DNA of 5,668 bases from assembly GCA_905213265.1 (NCBI GenBank), contig CAJMHR010000069.1, forward strand, positions 1-5,668, in the 5' to 3' direction. The translations under genes and the position numbers were made by a program. This DNA is from an uncultured Collinsella sp. (GTDB lineage: Bacteria; Actinomycetota; Coriobacteriia; Coriobacteriales; Coriobacteriaceae). The notes under the pieces are model-generated. The model searched no databases, was not told the DNA's origin, and saw only the letters and a list, made by a program, of their open reading frames with translations. Below are positions 5,621-5,668 of the stretch, piece by piece; position 1 is the first letter of the stretch, and every line of letters starts with the position of its first letter.

Positions 5621-5668
5621 CCTGCAAATACGTACTTCAGGCACAGTTCTCAAACATGTTCTGGGGGG

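Noticed and set aside
5430..5627. Minus-strand open frame of 65 codons at the right edge
   Set aside because: It runs through the right IS end and most of the large hairpin, which explains its sequence without coding.
5240..5668. CRISPR array or riboswitch in the right-hand non-coding part
   Set aside because: No regularly spaced repeats, and no downstream gene or recognisable aptamer motif in the window.

Overview
The window reads as a chromosomal piece of a high-GC Gram-positive bacterium. My best guess is a Coriobacteriia-type actinobacterium (Collinsella or a relative), from the GC-rich coding, encoded CCA tails on the tRNAs, a SpoIIE/STAS signalling pair and a very GC-rich IS30 element. 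That assignment is inference from general knowledge, not from a search.

Layout. Everything native is on the minus strand, so the order of transcription runs from high to low coordinates. It starts at about 3797 with a tRNA promoter driving tRNA-Leu(GAG), followed by an intrinsic terminator. Only 26 bases further on begins a 781-residue PAS-GAF-SpoIIE (PP2C) phosphatase. Next comes a 248-residue protein that joins a STAS anti-sigma-antagonist domain to an RsbW-like ATPase/kinase domain. After a second promoter of the same design comes a tRNA array, Gly(GCC)-Cys(GCA)-Gly(GCC), the last member being cut by the window edge. Terminator-like hairpins lie between the array members.

The two proteins look like a partner-switching pathway. 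The phosphatase senses something through its PAS/GAF region and should dephosphorylate the STAS serine. The kinase domain of the fused protein would phosphorylate that serine and/or bind a sigma factor encoded elsewhere. No sigma factor lies in the window.

On the other side of the tRNA-Leu promoter sits an IS30-family insertion sequence (3834-5459, 1626 bp), clearly more GC-rich than its surroundings. It has 25-bp imperfect terminal inverted repeats (19/25 identical) and a possible CC target duplication. A perfect 40-bp palindrome lies just inside its left end and repeats the terminal-repeat core motif. Its transposase is split over two frames by an apparent -1 shift near 4558-4576. Beyond it (5460-5668) is non-coding DNA dominated by a 121-nt, two-tier hairpin of unknown nature.

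Most noteworthy: the STAS-kinase fusion beside its phosphatase; the palindrome carrying extra copies of the IS end motif; the large orphan hairpin; and the shared tRNA promoter element.
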